A stretch of DNA of 64,000 bases. It comes from Ruegeria arenilitoris. GTDB lineage: Bacteria > Pseudomonadota > Alphaproteobacteria > Rhodobacterales > Rhodobacteraceae. The notes beneath the pieces were generated by a model that saw only the letters and a program-made list of their open reading frames with translations, was not told the origin of the DNA and made no database searches. The stretch spans positions 248,001 to 312,000 of the forward strand of contig NZ_WPYP01000002.1 of NCBI RefSeq assembly GCF_013030985.1. The letters are read 5' to 3'. Shown here piece after piece: positions 1 through 8,035 of this stretch; the stretch's first letter is position 1, and the number at the start of each line of letters is the position of its first letter. Made by a program: the position numbers and the translations under genes.

Positions 1-75
1 CCATTGCGCCATATAAATCAAGGAACTTGATGAAACGACAAAAATTCATCGAGAAACCATGAAAGGACATACATT

Positions 76-285
76 ATGACCCAAATTGCGATTAACAGAC
101 CCTGCCCGCCCCGCCGCCGCCGCGGCCTGACCCTGCTGTGGGATGCACTTTCCCTGCACCGCCAGCGTCGTACTCTGGCAAGGCTGGACGCCCGGGCGCT
201 GGAAGATATCGGAATCACGCGTGAACAGGCCCAAGCCGAAGCCGCGCGTCCCCTTTGGGATGCGCCGGAATTCTGGCAAAAATGA
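76..285 (+). CDS. DUF1127 domain small protein
   Basis: A 69-residue, strongly basic protein. Residues about 36-51 carry the L-x-R-L-D-x-x-x-L-x-D-I-G-I-T-R pattern that defines DUF1127 (YjiS-like) proteins, preceded by an arginine-rich stretch. The start ATG follows a purine-rich GAAAGGA at a normal distance. DUF1127 proteins are common in alphaproteobacteria; some members take part in RNA and phosphate or stress regulation, but no specific role can be assigned here. The gene stands alone and is followed by a strong hairpin terminator. Confidence 0.85.
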   Translation: MTQIAINRPCPPRRRRGLTLLWDALSLHRQRRTLARLDARALEDIGITREQAQAEAARPLWDAPEFWQK

Positions 286-310
286 ATCTGACACTCACCT
301 TTCCTCAATG

Positions 311-343
311 AATGGCGACCCGCACCCGCAGGTCGCCATTTTT
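311..343 (+). terminator. Rho-independent terminator
   Basis: A perfect 10-bp inverted repeat (AATGGCGACC / GGTCGCCATT) around a 10-base loop, followed by a short T run. It ends the DUF1127 gene. Confidence 0.8.
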
Positions 344-468
344 GTTTCGTGTTTTAGCCGGATTCCAGCGCTAAACCCTTGAAACATGACCCGCAGTTGC
401 CGATATTTGCGAGGAACGGGGTCCGATTTTCGGACCACGACAAGAATTATGTGAAGGGAGACCCTTTT

Positions 469-1239
469 ATGGCACAATTTGACACGATCCGGACGGCGAC
501 CGGCGCGCGCGCTGCCCAGATTGACGAGGGCCTGCGCGCCCACATGAACAAAGTCTACGGCACGATGTCCGTAGGCATGCTGATTACGTTTGCAGCGGCC
601 TGGGCAATTGCCGGTCTGGCGGTTTCGTCCGTCCCGACAGAATATCAGATCAGTGCAAGCACTTATCTGACACAGTTCGGTGCAACACTGTTCGCCTCGC
701 CCCTCAAGTGGGTCATCATGTTTGCCCCGCTGGCCTTTGTGTTCGGCTTCAGCGCCGGTATCAATCGCCTGTCCGCAGCAGCGGCACAGACGGTATTCTA
801 TGTGTTCGCGGCCGTTATGGGCGTGTCGATCAGCTGGATTTTCCTGGTCTTTACCGGGCAGTCGATCATTCAGGTGTTCCTGATCACATCCATCGCCTTC
901 GCGGGCCTGTCTCTCTATGGTTACATCACCAAGAAAGACCTGTCGGGCATGGGCACGTTCCTGATGATGGGCCTGATCGGTCTGATCGTCGCGATGATTG
1001 TCAACATCTTCCTGGCGTCCTCTGCGATGGCATTTGCCATCTCGATCATCGGCGTTCTGATCTTCGCCGGTCTGACAGCCTATGACACGCAGAGCATCAA
1101 GAACACCTACCTCCAGATGGCTCACTCGGGCGATCAGGAATGGCTGGGTAAAGCCGCTATCATGGGTGCGCTGAGCCTGTATCTGGACTTCATCAACATG
1201 TTCATGTTCCTGCTGCAGCTCTTCGGCAGCCGCGAATAA
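469..1239 (+). CDS. Bax inhibitor-1/YccA family membrane protein
   Basis: A 256-residue integral membrane protein with about seven hydrophobic segments. The start at 469 follows AAGGGAG and gives the usual N-terminus; an upstream in-frame ATG at 379 would add an uncharged-for 30 residues and has no ribosome binding site. The conserved BI-1 motif near the C-terminus (AYDTQSIKNTY, about residue 200) and the final helix identify the family. Bacterial BI-1/YccA/YetJ proteins are calcium-leak channels or interact with FtsH; which applies here is unknown. Monocistronic, with a strong terminator downstream. Confidence 0.93.
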   Translation: MAQFDTIRTATGARAAQIDEGLRAHMNKVYGTMSVGMLITFAAAWAIAGLAVSSVPTEYQISASTYLTQFGATLFASPLKWVIMFAPLAFVFGFSAGINRLSAAAAQTVFYVFAAVMGVSISWIFLVFTGQSIIQVFLITSIAFAGLSLYGYITKKDLSGMGTFLMMGLIGLIVAMIVNIFLASSAMAFAISIIGVLIFAGLTAYDTQSIKNTYLQMAHSGDQEWLGKAAIMGALSLYLDFINMFMFLLQLFGSRE

Positions 1240-1261
1240 GGCTACAGCGACATAAATGTCC

Positions 1262-1292
1262 AAAGGGCGGGTCTTTGCGGACCCGCCCTTTT
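1262..1292 (+). terminator. Rho-independent terminator
   Basis: A 12-bp perfect stem (AAAGGGCGGGTC / GACCCGCCCTTT) with a 6-base loop, followed by TTTTCTTTT. It ends the BI-1 gene. Confidence 0.9.
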
Positions 1293-1350
1293 CTTTTGAT
1301 GGGTTGGAAAATCGACCAATACGCCCTGTGCTCCGCCGCCCCGGCACGTA

Positions 1351-1382
1351 CAAAAAAGGCCCCGTCCAGATGGCGGGGCCTC
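1351..1382 (-). terminator. Terminator of the lipoprotein gene
   Basis: On the minus strand a GGCCCCGCC/GGACGGGGCC hairpin is followed directly by a run of six T. It lies 24 bases past the stop codon of the minus-strand lipoprotein gene and is back-to-back with the BI-1 terminator. Confidence 0.8.
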
Positions 1383-1405
1383 AATCATTGCATATGTTTG
1401 TTCGG

Positions 1406-1912
1406 TCAGCTGCAGTTCAGCGCTACGGCGAAACCCGAACTACGATCGGAATTGCCCTTGCGATACACATCACCCGCCGGCAGGCAGCCGGTGAACTGCT
1501 CGGCATCGCGGCCAAACGTTGCACCGATCGCGTTATCCACGCGAGTGCTGTTGTTCGCTGTGCGCAGGACGCCGTACAGAGTACCGTTCACGTTGACCGT
1601 GCTCAGGAACAGGTTGGTGTCCGACCCGGTCAGAACCACCGCATCAGTGTCGCTGCGCCCGCCATTGTCGATTGCGACACGCGCCACTTTCTGCGGATCG
1701 GTCTGGTCGGTTACTACAGGAACTGCGGGCAGCACGGCCAGTTCAGCCGGAACATTCGTCGCAGGTGACAGGAAGGCAGCCGCGCCCTGCACATCCGAGA
1801 TAGAACGGGGTTCACCATCGATCCCCGTGAACCCGACGCCTTCGCGGTTATAGGGGTCTTCGCAGGCCGCAAGGGCCAGAACGGTCATTGTGGAAAACAA
1901 GATTTTTTTCAT
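1406..1912 (-). CDS. Putative lipoprotein of unknown function
   Basis: A 168-residue protein starting MKKILF with a short hydrophobic signal peptide that ends in the lipobox LALAAC, so it should be lipidated and membrane-anchored in the envelope. An ATG 12 bases upstream is in frame and possible; the longer ORF reading to 2059 has no export signal at its start. The mature part is acidic to neutral and shows no domain I recognise; the C-terminus carries two cysteines (TGCLP and NCS) that could form a disulfide. Single gene with its own terminator. Confidence 0.75.
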   Translation of the reverse strand: MKKILFSTMTVLALAACEDPYNREGVGFTGIDGEPRSISDVQGAAAFLSPATNVPAELAVLPAVPVVTDQTDPQKVARVAIDNGGRSDTDAVVLTGSDTNLFLSTVNVNGTLYGVLRTANNSTRVDNAIGATFGRDAEQFTGCLPAGDVYRKGNSDRSSGFAVALNCS

Positions 1913-2062
1913 GACGGCCAACATTTTGGAACGGTTTGTTGAAGCGTATGGGCAAGCCTCTGCAAAAAGCAACCCACTGCGGACCCGATTGCCCTGCCCG
2001 CTGATGCTTCGTTGCAACGGCGTGAAGCGCCATGAAACCCGCTCCAAAATGGCCCGCAACGA

Positions 2063-2092
2063 AAAAGGGCCCTGCCGAGGCAGAACCCTTTG
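2063..2092 (-). terminator. Terminator of rpmG
   Basis: Imperfect hairpin (AAGGGTTCTGCC pairing with GGCAGGGCCCTT) read on the minus strand and followed by five T. It begins about 25 bases past the rpmG stop. Confidence 0.7.
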
Positions 2093-2116
2093 AAACTGTC
2101 CAAGCTGGACGGCAGA

Positions 2117-2284
2117 TTACTTAATCTTGCCTTCTTTGTACTCGACATGCTTCCGAGCAACCGGGTCGTATTTACGAACGGTCATCTTCTCGGTCATGGT
2201 GCGCGCGTTTTTCTTGGTCACGTAGAAGTGGCCCGTGCCCGCGGTCGAGTTCAGACGGATCTTGATTGTCGTCGGCTTCGCCAT
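2117..2284 (-). CDS. rpmG: 50S ribosomal protein L33
   Basis: A 55-residue basic protein beginning [18 protein letters not shown] and ending in the lysine-rich tail typical of bL33, a small large-subunit protein near the E site. The start is fixed by a purine-rich GGAGATAACC just upstream; the longer ORF extends into non-coding sequence. It contains no cysteines, so it is the zinc-independent form. Length and sequence match alphaproteobacterial L33 throughout. Monocistronic, with its own terminator. Confidence 0.97.
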   Translation of the reverse strand: MAKPTTIKIRLNSTAGTGHFYVTKKNARTMTEKMTVRKYDPVARKHVEYKEGKIK

Positions 2285-2873
2285 GGTTATCTCCTGCGTC
2301 CGAAAAGGCAGGGGCCTTTCGGTTGAATTCCTATGAGCGTGCGCTTTTACCCGGTCGCGCAGCCGAGTCAACCGGATTCCGCCCGGAAAGCGCACAAATC
2401 CTGCACTCGAAGCCCGCCCCGGTTTGGTCGGCTCACGGTTCTGTGATATGCTCACGCGATTATACTCTAGAAAAAGAAGCCGACATCAGGCTCGAACCCC
2501 GAGGCGCCGCAACCAGGCGAGACGTTCTGCCAGCAGAATCGAAATGATCACTTTGGGGGAAGTTGTCATGACAGGTGAAGACACCGGCGGGATGGCGACG
2601 CGGTATGTCTTCGAATCCAGGTCTCCGACGACGCAAACTTCTTCGCATGTTCCCGGGAACCGAGACCGGGAAAAACTTGGGGGGCGTGACTGCTTTCGCA
2701 ATTCGCTCCTGACAGTCAAGGCGATCAATCTGCCCATTACCGGCCGGGTTCACATGCGTGTTCCCGGTCTCAGAGCGGCGTTGACCGGTCGCGGGCGGCA
2801 GGCTGACACGTGCAAGAAGGCTAAAGGGCCAGCCTGATTAAAGGTCCTGCATCAACTTTTACAGGAGTTAGAC
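2285..2873. other. 589-base intergenic stretch, no firm gene
   Basis: Holds the rpmG promoter side and the leader of the GYD gene. The best coding candidate is an 89-codon plus-strand ORF at 2568-2837 with a GGGGGAAG ribosome-binding-like sequence, but its composition (many Arg, Thr, Ser, no recognisable motif) resembles chance translation. An AT-rich island around 2440-2475 (GTGATATGCT and ATTATACTCTAG) may be a promoter. Nothing else was recognised. Confidence 0.4.
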
Positions 2874-3206
2874 ATGCCTATTTTCATTACCTACGCGTCC
2901 TATTCGCAGGATGGAGTCAAGGGGATGCTGAAAAAGCCTGTGGACCGTACGGCACCTGTCAGGGCTTTGCTAAAAAAGGTCGGCGGCAAGCTTTTAGGTT
3001 TCTATATGACGACGGGCGAAAATGACGTTGTGGTCATCAGCGAAGCACCGGACGGCACGGATGCCGTGGCAGTTGGAATGGCGGTTGCGGCATCAGGCGC
3101 GGTGTCAAAAGTCCATACGGTACGCGCCTGGAAGGCGAAGGATTTTGTCGCCGTCACCAAGAAAGCCGCGAAACTGACCGGCGCCTATGCTCCACCGGGC
3201 AAGTGA
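2874..3206 (+). CDS. GYD domain-containing protein
   Basis: A 110-residue soluble protein with the GYD-domain layout: an N-terminal beta strand (FITYASYSQDGVKG), an alpha-helical section, the central GGKLLGFYMTTGENDVVVISEAPD block, and a C-terminal strand with the T-V-R-A-W motif. The domain (dimeric alpha-beta barrel type) is widespread and functionally uncharacterised. The ATG is preceded by AGGAGT at the ideal distance. The gene runs tail-to-tail into rnpB with only about seven bases between them. Confidence 0.9.
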   Translation: MPIFITYASYSQDGVKGMLKKPVDRTAPVRALLKKVGGKLLGFYMTTGENDVVVISEAPDGTDAVAVGMAVAASGAVSKVHTVRAWKAKDFVAVTKKAAKLTGAYAPPGK

Positions 3207-3213
3207 TTGGAAA

Positions 3214-3617
3214 GACGCGCGGAGGGCCTGTAAGCCGGATCTTGTTCCGGGGTTGCCCCCTTCGATGACCATTCCTCTAGGCCGCGCATTGCTGCGCGGC
3301 TCAAGCTGCCAACCCGGTCCCTCTCGGCCAAGACGCGCTTAGCGGTGGTATCGGCTGACGCCGACCTGCCCGCGCGGGGACCCTATTTGGCATTGCTCCC
3401 GGTGGGGCTTGCCGTGCCGCCCCTGTTGCCAGCGGCGCGGTGGGCTCTTACCCCACCGTTTCACCCTTACCGTTGACCGAAGTCGCGGGCGGTCTGATTT
3501 CTGTGGCGCTTTCCGTCGGGTTGCCCCGCCCGGGCGTTACCCGGCACCGTTGTCTTGTGGAGTCCGGACTTTCCTCTCGGGCTTACGCCCCAGCGGCCAT
3601 CCGGCCCTCCGCGCAGT
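3214..3617 (-). ncRNA. rnpB: RNase P RNA (bacterial class A)
   Basis: On the minus strand the sequence shows the RNase P RNA landmarks: a GCGCGGAGGG 5' strand that pairs with CCCTCCGCGC at the 3' end (P1); the 5' core GAGGAAAGTCCGGACTCC; AGGGTGAAACGGTGGGGTAA; and the 3' core with GGCAGCTTGAGC, TAGAGGAATG and ACAAGATCCGGCTTACAG. The RNA is the catalytic subunit for tRNA 5' maturation. The 5' end is placed from P1 pairing and the promoter and could be off by several bases. The short ORFs here on the plus strand are spurious. Confidence 0.95.
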
Positions 3618-3621
3618 GCGG

Positions 3622-3650
3622 TGGGTATGCTTTGGGTTGGGTGGCGTCAA
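3622..3650 (-). promoter_or_regulatory. rnpB promoter
   Basis: Minus strand TTGACG (3645-3650), a 17-base spacer, then TACCCA (3622-3627), five to eight bases ahead of the P1 5' strand of rnpB. Spacing and -35 match a sigma-70-type promoter; the -10 is weak. Confidence 0.6.
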
Positions 3651-3734
3651 GTGGTTAGGGCGTGAAGGGGCCAGCCCCTTCTTGGCCTGCGGCCAATTCT
3701 ACCCCGAGATATTTTTAGCCAGATGAAGAGCGGA

Positions 3735-4421
3735 TCAGGTCCATAGCGCCGCATGGCCCAATGGCGAGAAATCAGCAGGCTCTAACGGGCCTTTGGCCCA
3801 TGGGCGGGATCTGAGGCGAACTGCGGCCAGCAGCGTGTTGTCGTCGGCCTCAAGTGTATACCCAGCGGCGCGGGCCGCGGCCCGGAATGATTGCATTGTC
3901 GGGTTTTGCGGAGCTTCTCCCACTCCACGACGGCCTGCAAGGTTCTGATGTTCCAGTCGTTGCCACGGGAATCGGGGTCCGGGGTCGCATTTTCGACCCG
4001 GCGCCATGTCGGAATGGCCGATCACGTGGTCCGGGCTGATCGACCACCGTATCAGGATCTGGCGCAGCAAGGTTTCAAGCACTGCTATCTGAGGCTCTGA
4101 AAACGGATGCGCCCCGGTATTGTCCAGTTCGATACCGATTGAGCGGGAGTTGATATCGCTTTGGCCGTGCCACTCGCCTGCACCTGCGTGCCAGGCGCGG
4201 TGTTCCTCGTGTACCATCTGCCAAAGCGTGCCGTCTCCGCCGATCAAGTAGTGGGCCGAGACCTCATGTTCGGGGTTACACAAGCGATCCAGCGCCGCTT
4301 GTGCGCTGTCCATTGCGGTGTAGTGGATGACCACCAAGGACGGAGTCAGCCCGTCCCTTCGCTCGCCATAATTCGGGGACGGGTGCCAGATGGGTGTCGG
4401 TGGTTCAGTTGTTGACGGCAC
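3735..4421 (-). CDS. N-acetylmuramoyl-L-alanine amidase (amidase_2)
   Basis: A 228-residue zinc amidase of the Amidase_2/AmiD type that cleaves the amide between MurNAc and the stem peptide of peptidoglycan. Visible ligands and motifs: H in VVIHYTAM, the HYLIGGDG and WHAGAG blocks, IGIELDN, and the C-terminal IGHSDMAPGRKCDPG with the second histidine and the conserved K..DPG. The start chosen is GTG at 4421, 17 bases inside the preceding lipoprotein gene; no ATG lies between it and the first motif, and the ORF extension to 4505 overlaps the neighbour far more. No clear signal peptide, so cytoplasmic peptidoglycan recycling is possible. The C-terminal 60 residues look like a degenerate peptidoglycan-binding region. 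Confidence 0.88.
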   Translation of the reverse strand: MPSTTEPPTPIWHPSPNYGERRDGLTPSLVVIHYTAMDSAQAALDRLCNPEHEVSAHYLIGGDGTLWQMVHEEHRAWHAGAGEWHGQSDINSRSIGIELDNTGAHPFSEPQIAVLETLLRQILIRWSISPDHVIGHSDMAPGRKCDPGPRFPWQRLEHQNLAGRRGVGEAPQNPTMQSFRAAARAAGYTLEADDNTLLAAVRLRSRPWAKGPLEPADFSPLGHAALWT

Positions 4422-5118
4422 TGCGGAACGCGCTTGGGTCCCAACCGCAGGCGAAACCGTCACCATCCGGGTCCAGGCCTTTGCGATCCTTTTGCGGGCC
4501 GCCATTGGACAGGAAATCGATCTGAGCTTGGTCGGCCGACGGGTAGCGGGCGCAGTTGCGTTGCGCCTTGGCCTGCAGATTAAACCCGGCGCGGCTGTAG
4601 AGCTGGGTTCCGACCGGGTTCGAGGTGTTCAGCGCATATTGCACGATATTGGGCTGACCGTCCGAACCACGCGCGGGAACGGCGGTTGGTGCAACAACCT
4701 CATAGGTCTGACGGTTCTGTTCGATCCGCGCTGCATCGGATTCGATGGTTCTGCGATCCGAAACCGCATCGAAATCCTGTTCGTCGGAGATTCCGCTGTT
4801 GATGGGGTCCTCGACGGGCGACGCAGGCGGTACATATGTGGGTTGCCCGGATGTGGTGGCCAGCGCGGCTGCGGTTGCAGACGCAAGGTCGGCATTTTCG
4901 CCGGTTGGCAGAGGGGCGCCAGAGCCGGGCGCGCCCAGTTGTTCCTCGGTCACCTCAGAGGGGCCAAGCAACGGGTTTCCGGTATATCCCTGCCCTGCCA
5001 ATTGCGCCTCACGCTGCGCCTGATAAGCGGGCGTGTTGAAATCCGGGCCACCTACCGGTGCCACCGTATCACAGGCGGCCACCAACCCGATTGCGGGGAT
5101 CAGAAGCGTAAAGCGCAT
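4405..5118 (-). CDS. Lipoprotein with C-terminal Excalibur-like motif
   Basis: A 237-residue protein whose start MRFTLLIPAIGL leads into the lipobox LVAAC. After a long, low-complexity Ala/Pro/Thr linker the C-terminus has a cysteine, DPDGDGFACGWDP, which resembles the DxDxDGxxC calcium-binding Excalibur motif; a partner cysteine lies upstream in QRNCARYP. An envelope-anchored, possibly calcium-stabilised protein of unknown function. It overlaps the amidase start by 17 bases, so the two are probably translationally coupled and co-expressed in the cell wall. Confidence 0.8.
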   Translation of the reverse strand: MRFTLLIPAIGLVAACDTVAPVGGPDFNTPAYQAQREAQLAGQGYTGNPLLGPSEVTEEQLGAPGSGAPLPTGENADLASATAAALATTSGQPTYVPPASPVEDPINSGISDEQDFDAVSDRRTIESDAARIEQNRQTYEVVAPTAVPARGSDGQPNIVQYALNTSNPVGTQLYSRAGFNLQAKAQRNCARYPSADQAQIDFLSNGGPQKDRKGLDPDGDGFACGWDPSAFRSAVNN

Positions 5119-5158
5119 CCAGCTGCTCCGTCTTGTGTTGTCTTGCCTGACCTGAGGC

Positions 5159-6646
5159 TTACCACCATTTGCCCGGCTTGGCCACAAACCCGGCTGCGTT
5201 CTCCAACGCGTAGGCCGTGTTCAGCAGATCACCCTCTTCCCACGGGCGCCCGATCAGTTGCAGGCCAAGCGGCAGACCTTGCTTGTCCAGGCCAGCAGGC
5301 ACCGAAACACCCGGCAGGCCGGCAAGGTTCACCGTCACGGTGAAGACGTCGTTGAGATACATCTGAACCGGATCGGCCTCGGTCATTTCGCCGAGACCAA
5401 AGGACGCCGACGGCGTGGCCGGAGTCAGGATCGCATCGACACCTGCGGCAAAGACATCCTCGAAGTCTTTCTTGATCAAGGTGCGGACGCGGCGCGCGCG
5501 GTTGTAATAGGCATCGTAGAAACCTGCGGACAGCACATAGGTGCCGATCATGACGCGGCGCTGTACCTCGTGGCCGAAGCCCTCGGCGCGGGTTTTCTCG
5601 TACATCTCGGTGATGCCGTCTCCCTGCGCCAGCGTAGCGCGGCGGCCATAGCGGACACCGTCATAGCGCGCCAGGTTCGAGGATGCCTCGGCCGGAGCAA
5701 TCACGTAATAAGCAGGCAGCGCGTATTTGGTGTGCGGCAGCGAGATATCGACAATCTCGGCACCCGCGGCTTTCAGCATCTCGGCACCGTCGGCCCAGAG
5801 CTTTTCGATCTCGGCGGGCATACCATCCATGCGGTATTCTTTCGGGATACCGATCTTCTTGCCTTTGATGTCGCCGGTCAGCATCGCCTCAAAATTCGGC
5901 ACGGCCAGTTCGGCGCTGGTCGAATCCTTGGGGTCGTGACCGCACATGGTTTCCAGCATGATCGCCGCGTCGCGCACGTTCTTGGTCATCGGACCGGCCT
6001 GATCCAGCGAAGAGGCAAAGGCCACGATGCCCCAACGCGAGCAGCGGCCATAGGTCGGTTTGATGCCGGTGATGCCGGTAAAGGCAGCAGGCTGACGGAT
6101 CGAGCCGCCTGTGTCGGTGCCGGTCGCGGCCAGACACAGATCAGCGGCGACAGCCGAAGCCGAACCACCCGATGAGCCACCCGGTGTCAGCTGCGCGTCG
6201 TCATTGCCCCGGCGCCACGGGCTGACCGCGTTGCCATAGACCGATGTTTCGTTGGACGAGCCCATGGCAAACTCGTCCATGTTCAGCTTGCCCAGCATCA
6301 CGGCACCGGCGTCGGCCAGTTGCTGCGACACGGTGGATTCGTATTCGGGCTTGAACCCTTCCAGAATCTTCGAGGCCGCCTGCGAGGGCACGCCTTTGGT
6401 GCAGAACAGATCCTTGATGCCAATCGGCAGGCCGCACATCGACGGCGCGTCGCCGCCCTTGATCCGCTCATCCGCAGCCTTGGCGCGTTCCAGCGCGATC
6501 TCGGGCGTCTTATGGACAAAAGCGTTCAGCGCGTCGGCCTCATCAATGGCCTTCAGGCAGGATTCGGTCAGCTCGACCGAGGTCACTTCACCCTTGCGCA
6601 GCGCGTCGCGGGCCTCGGCCAGGCCCAGTTTGTTCAGATCGCTCAT
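5159..6646 (-). CDS. gatA: Glutamyl-tRNA(Gln) amidotransferase subunit A
   Basis: A 495-residue amidase-signature enzyme that hydrolyses glutamine and supplies ammonia to convert Glu-tRNA(Gln) to Gln-tRNA(Gln). The catalytic triad is visible as K78 (GIKDLFC), cis-Ser158 (TPGGSSGGS) and Ser182 ([10 protein letters not shown]). Length and the C-terminal [13 protein letters not shown] block are as expected for GatA. It follows gatC by three bases, forming a gatCA operon; gatB is not in the window. Confidence 0.97.
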   Translation of the reverse strand: MSDLNKLGLAEARDALRKGEVTSVELTESCLKAIDEADALNAFVHKTPEIALERAKAADERIKGGDAPSMCGLPIGIKDLFCTKGVPSQAASKILEGFKPEYESTVSQQLADAGAVMLGKLNMDEFAMGSSNETSVYGNAVSPWRRGNDDAQLTPGGSSGGSASAVAADLCLAATGTDTGGSIRQPAAFTGITGIKPTYGRCSRWGIVAFASSLDQAGPMTKNVRDAAIMLETMCGHDPKDSTSAELAVPNFEAMLTGDIKGKKIGIPKEYRMDGMPAEIEKLWADGAEMLKAAGAEIVDISLPHTKYALPAYYVIAPAEASSNLARYDGVRYGRRATLAQGDGITEMYEKTRAEGFGHEVQRRVMIGTYVLSAGFYDAYYNRARRVRTLIKKDFEDVFAAGVDAILTPATPSASFGLGEMTEADPVQMYLNDVFTVTVNLAGLPGVSVPAGLDKQGLPLGLQLIGRPWEEGDLLNTAYALENAAGFVAKPGKWW

Positions 6647-6649
6647 GTC

Positions 6650-6937
6650 TTACTCCACCACTTTGGGGACTGCGAAAAAGCCCTCGCGCGCGTCGGGGGC
6701 GTTGGCCAGAACCTTGTCCTGCTGGTTTCCGTCGGTGACCACATCCTCGCGACGTTTCAGGCGCATCGGCTCGACCGAGACCATCGGCTCGACGCCTTCG
6801 ACATCCACTTCGTTCAGTTGCTCGATGAACCCGAGGATGGTGTTGAACTCGGACGCCAGCGCGGGCAGCGCGTCATCCTCGACCTTGATCCGGGCCAGTT
6901 TGGCCACCTTGGCGGCGGTGCTTTGGTCAATCGACAT
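6650..6937 (-). CDS. gatC: Glutamyl-tRNA(Gln) amidotransferase subunit C
   Basis: A 95-residue GatC, the small subunit that stabilises the GatA-GatB complex. Typical N-terminus (AKLARIKVEDD), central FNTILGFIEQLNEVDVEGVEPM, and the C-terminal R-x-D-V-V-T-D-G-N segment ending in the conserved AREGFFAVPKVVE. It is the first gene of the gatCA operon. Confidence 0.96.
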   Translation of the reverse strand: MSIDQSTAAKVAKLARIKVEDDALPALASEFNTILGFIEQLNEVDVEGVEPMVSVEPMRLKRREDVVTDGNQQDKVLANAPDAREGFFAVPKVVE

Positions 6938-7070
6938 CGGAAAACCTCATATGCGTTAGGGGGCATTTACCTGTCTGGGGTCCGGGTCGCAAGACCGGCT
7001 GGGAATCGATCCGTCCCGTTTCGACCTGCGCATGGTAACTGCCATTCAATTTTGCATATCCCCTATACGC

Positions 7071-7129
7071 AAAAGTAAACCGATTAGTTCATTTCGCGCA
7101 TTGAAAAAGTAAACCGAACTGTTCATTTC
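7071..7129 (+). promoter_or_regulatory. Tandem 25-bp operator-like repeats
   Basis: Two copies of a 25-base element at 7071-7095 and 7105-7129, identical at 22 positions and differing only in the central three bases. Each has the form AAAGTAAACCGA-N3-GTTCATTTC; the second contains the small palindrome GAAC-T-GTTC flanked by A- and T-rich arms, like a TetR-family operator. Copies are offset by 34 bp, about three helical turns. They lie 37 bases upstream of the small secreted peptide gene and about 130 bases upstream of gatC. Confidence 0.6.
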
Positions 7130-7165
7130 AAATGTTACGGCACAGCCATTAACCGGAGAAAGACA

Positions 7166-7324
7166 ATGAAAACGTTCATGACTGCTTTTGTATTTGCCAC
7201 CACGGTTCTTGCCGCCCAGGCGCAGGCCTTTGGCCCCACCATGAACACCCTGACACGCGACCTGACATTCCCCGAAACTGTCTCTCAACCTGTCACGCAG
7301 GATCAGGCCAAGCTGGGTAAATGA
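7166..7324 (+). CDS. Small secreted peptide, 52 residues
   Basis: A 52-residue ORF starting MKTFMTAFVFATTVLAAQAQA: a basic start, a hydrophobic stretch and an AQA cleavage site, leaving a mature peptide of about 30 residues. A CGGAGAAAG ribosome binding site precedes the ATG at the right distance. No known family. The signal peptide, the ribosome binding site and the upstream repeated operator argue that it is real although it is too short for routine gene calling. Confidence 0.65.
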   Translation: MKTFMTAFVFATTVLAAQAQAFGPTMNTLTRDLTFPETVSQPVTQDQAKLGK

Positions 7325-7468
7325 CATGACCCCCTGTCCGGGTCGGGTATTCGACGCCCGGCCCGGAAAAACTGCAATTGACTGCTGCGCTTATTGCGTC
7401 CAACCGCTAGGGTGAACAAAGTGATCCGCCGGGCCGAACTCAGGTTCGGCAAGCCAACGGAGCAGTAG

Positions 7469-8032
7469 ATGAGCGCGCGCAAACAAGCAGTTCTGGACGC
7501 AATTGATGCGGCCAACACCCAAGACCCCAACCTTGATGACGGCCAGCCGATCGAGCTGCTGTATGGCCAGCGCATGAGCGCCGAGATGGACAGGCTTTTC
7601 CCGAACGCTTCGGACGTGCTGCAGATTGCGGCTCGGGGTCAGCACGTCGAGCGCTGGAAGCTGGCGCGTAGCGAATACCCCGAGGGCCGCGCCGGGTATC
7701 TGGCCTGGCGCAAAGCGCAAGGTGTCCATCACGCCGAGGTCGTCATGGCGATGATGGAACAGGCCGGTTACGGCGCGGATGAGATCGAAGCCGCCGGACG
7801 GATGCTGCGCAAACAGGGCATCAAGCGGGACGACGAGGTTCAGGCGCTGGAAGATGTGATCTGTTTCGTGTTCCTGAAATGGTACTTCGCACCCTTCGCC
7901 GCGAAACACTCAGCCGAGAAAATCCAAAGCATCGTCGAAAAGACCGCCCGCAAGATGTCGGCCGAGGGCCGCACCCGGGTCCTGTCCGAATTCGACCTGC
8001 CCGAGCATCTGGCCTCTGCCTTTCAAATCTGA
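7469..8032 (+). CDS. DUF4202 domain-containing protein
   Basis: A 187-residue cytoplasmic protein matching the DUF4202 family: an N-terminal AVLDAIDAANTQDPN block, ARGQHVERWKLARSEYPEGRAGYLAWRKAQGVHHA with spaced His residues as in an HD-type metal site, and ALEDVICFVFLKWYF. The family is sometimes mislabelled as glutamyl-tRNA synthetase. The His/Glu/Asp pattern suggests a metal-dependent hydrolase, which is inference. ATG is preceded by GGAGCAGTAG. Convergent with the ceramidase-family gene. Confidence 0.88.
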   Translation: MSARKQAVLDAIDAANTQDPNLDDGQPIELLYGQRMSAEMDRLFPNASDVLQIAARGQHVERWKLARSEYPEGRAGYLAWRKAQGVHHAEVVMAMMEQAGYGADEIEAAGRMLRKQGIKRDDEVQALEDVICFVFLKWYFAPFAAKHSAEKIQSIVEKTARKMSAEGRTRVLSEFDLPEHLASAFQI

Positions 8033-8035
8033 GCT

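Noticed and set aside
2568..2837. An 89-codon ORF with a GGGGGAAG upstream.
   Set aside because: Possible start context only; no motif or compositional support. Kept as a note in the intergenic entry.
3409..3726. Plus-strand ORFs over the RNase P RNA region.
   Set aside because: The sequence is a structural RNA on the minus strand; the translated products have no sense composition.
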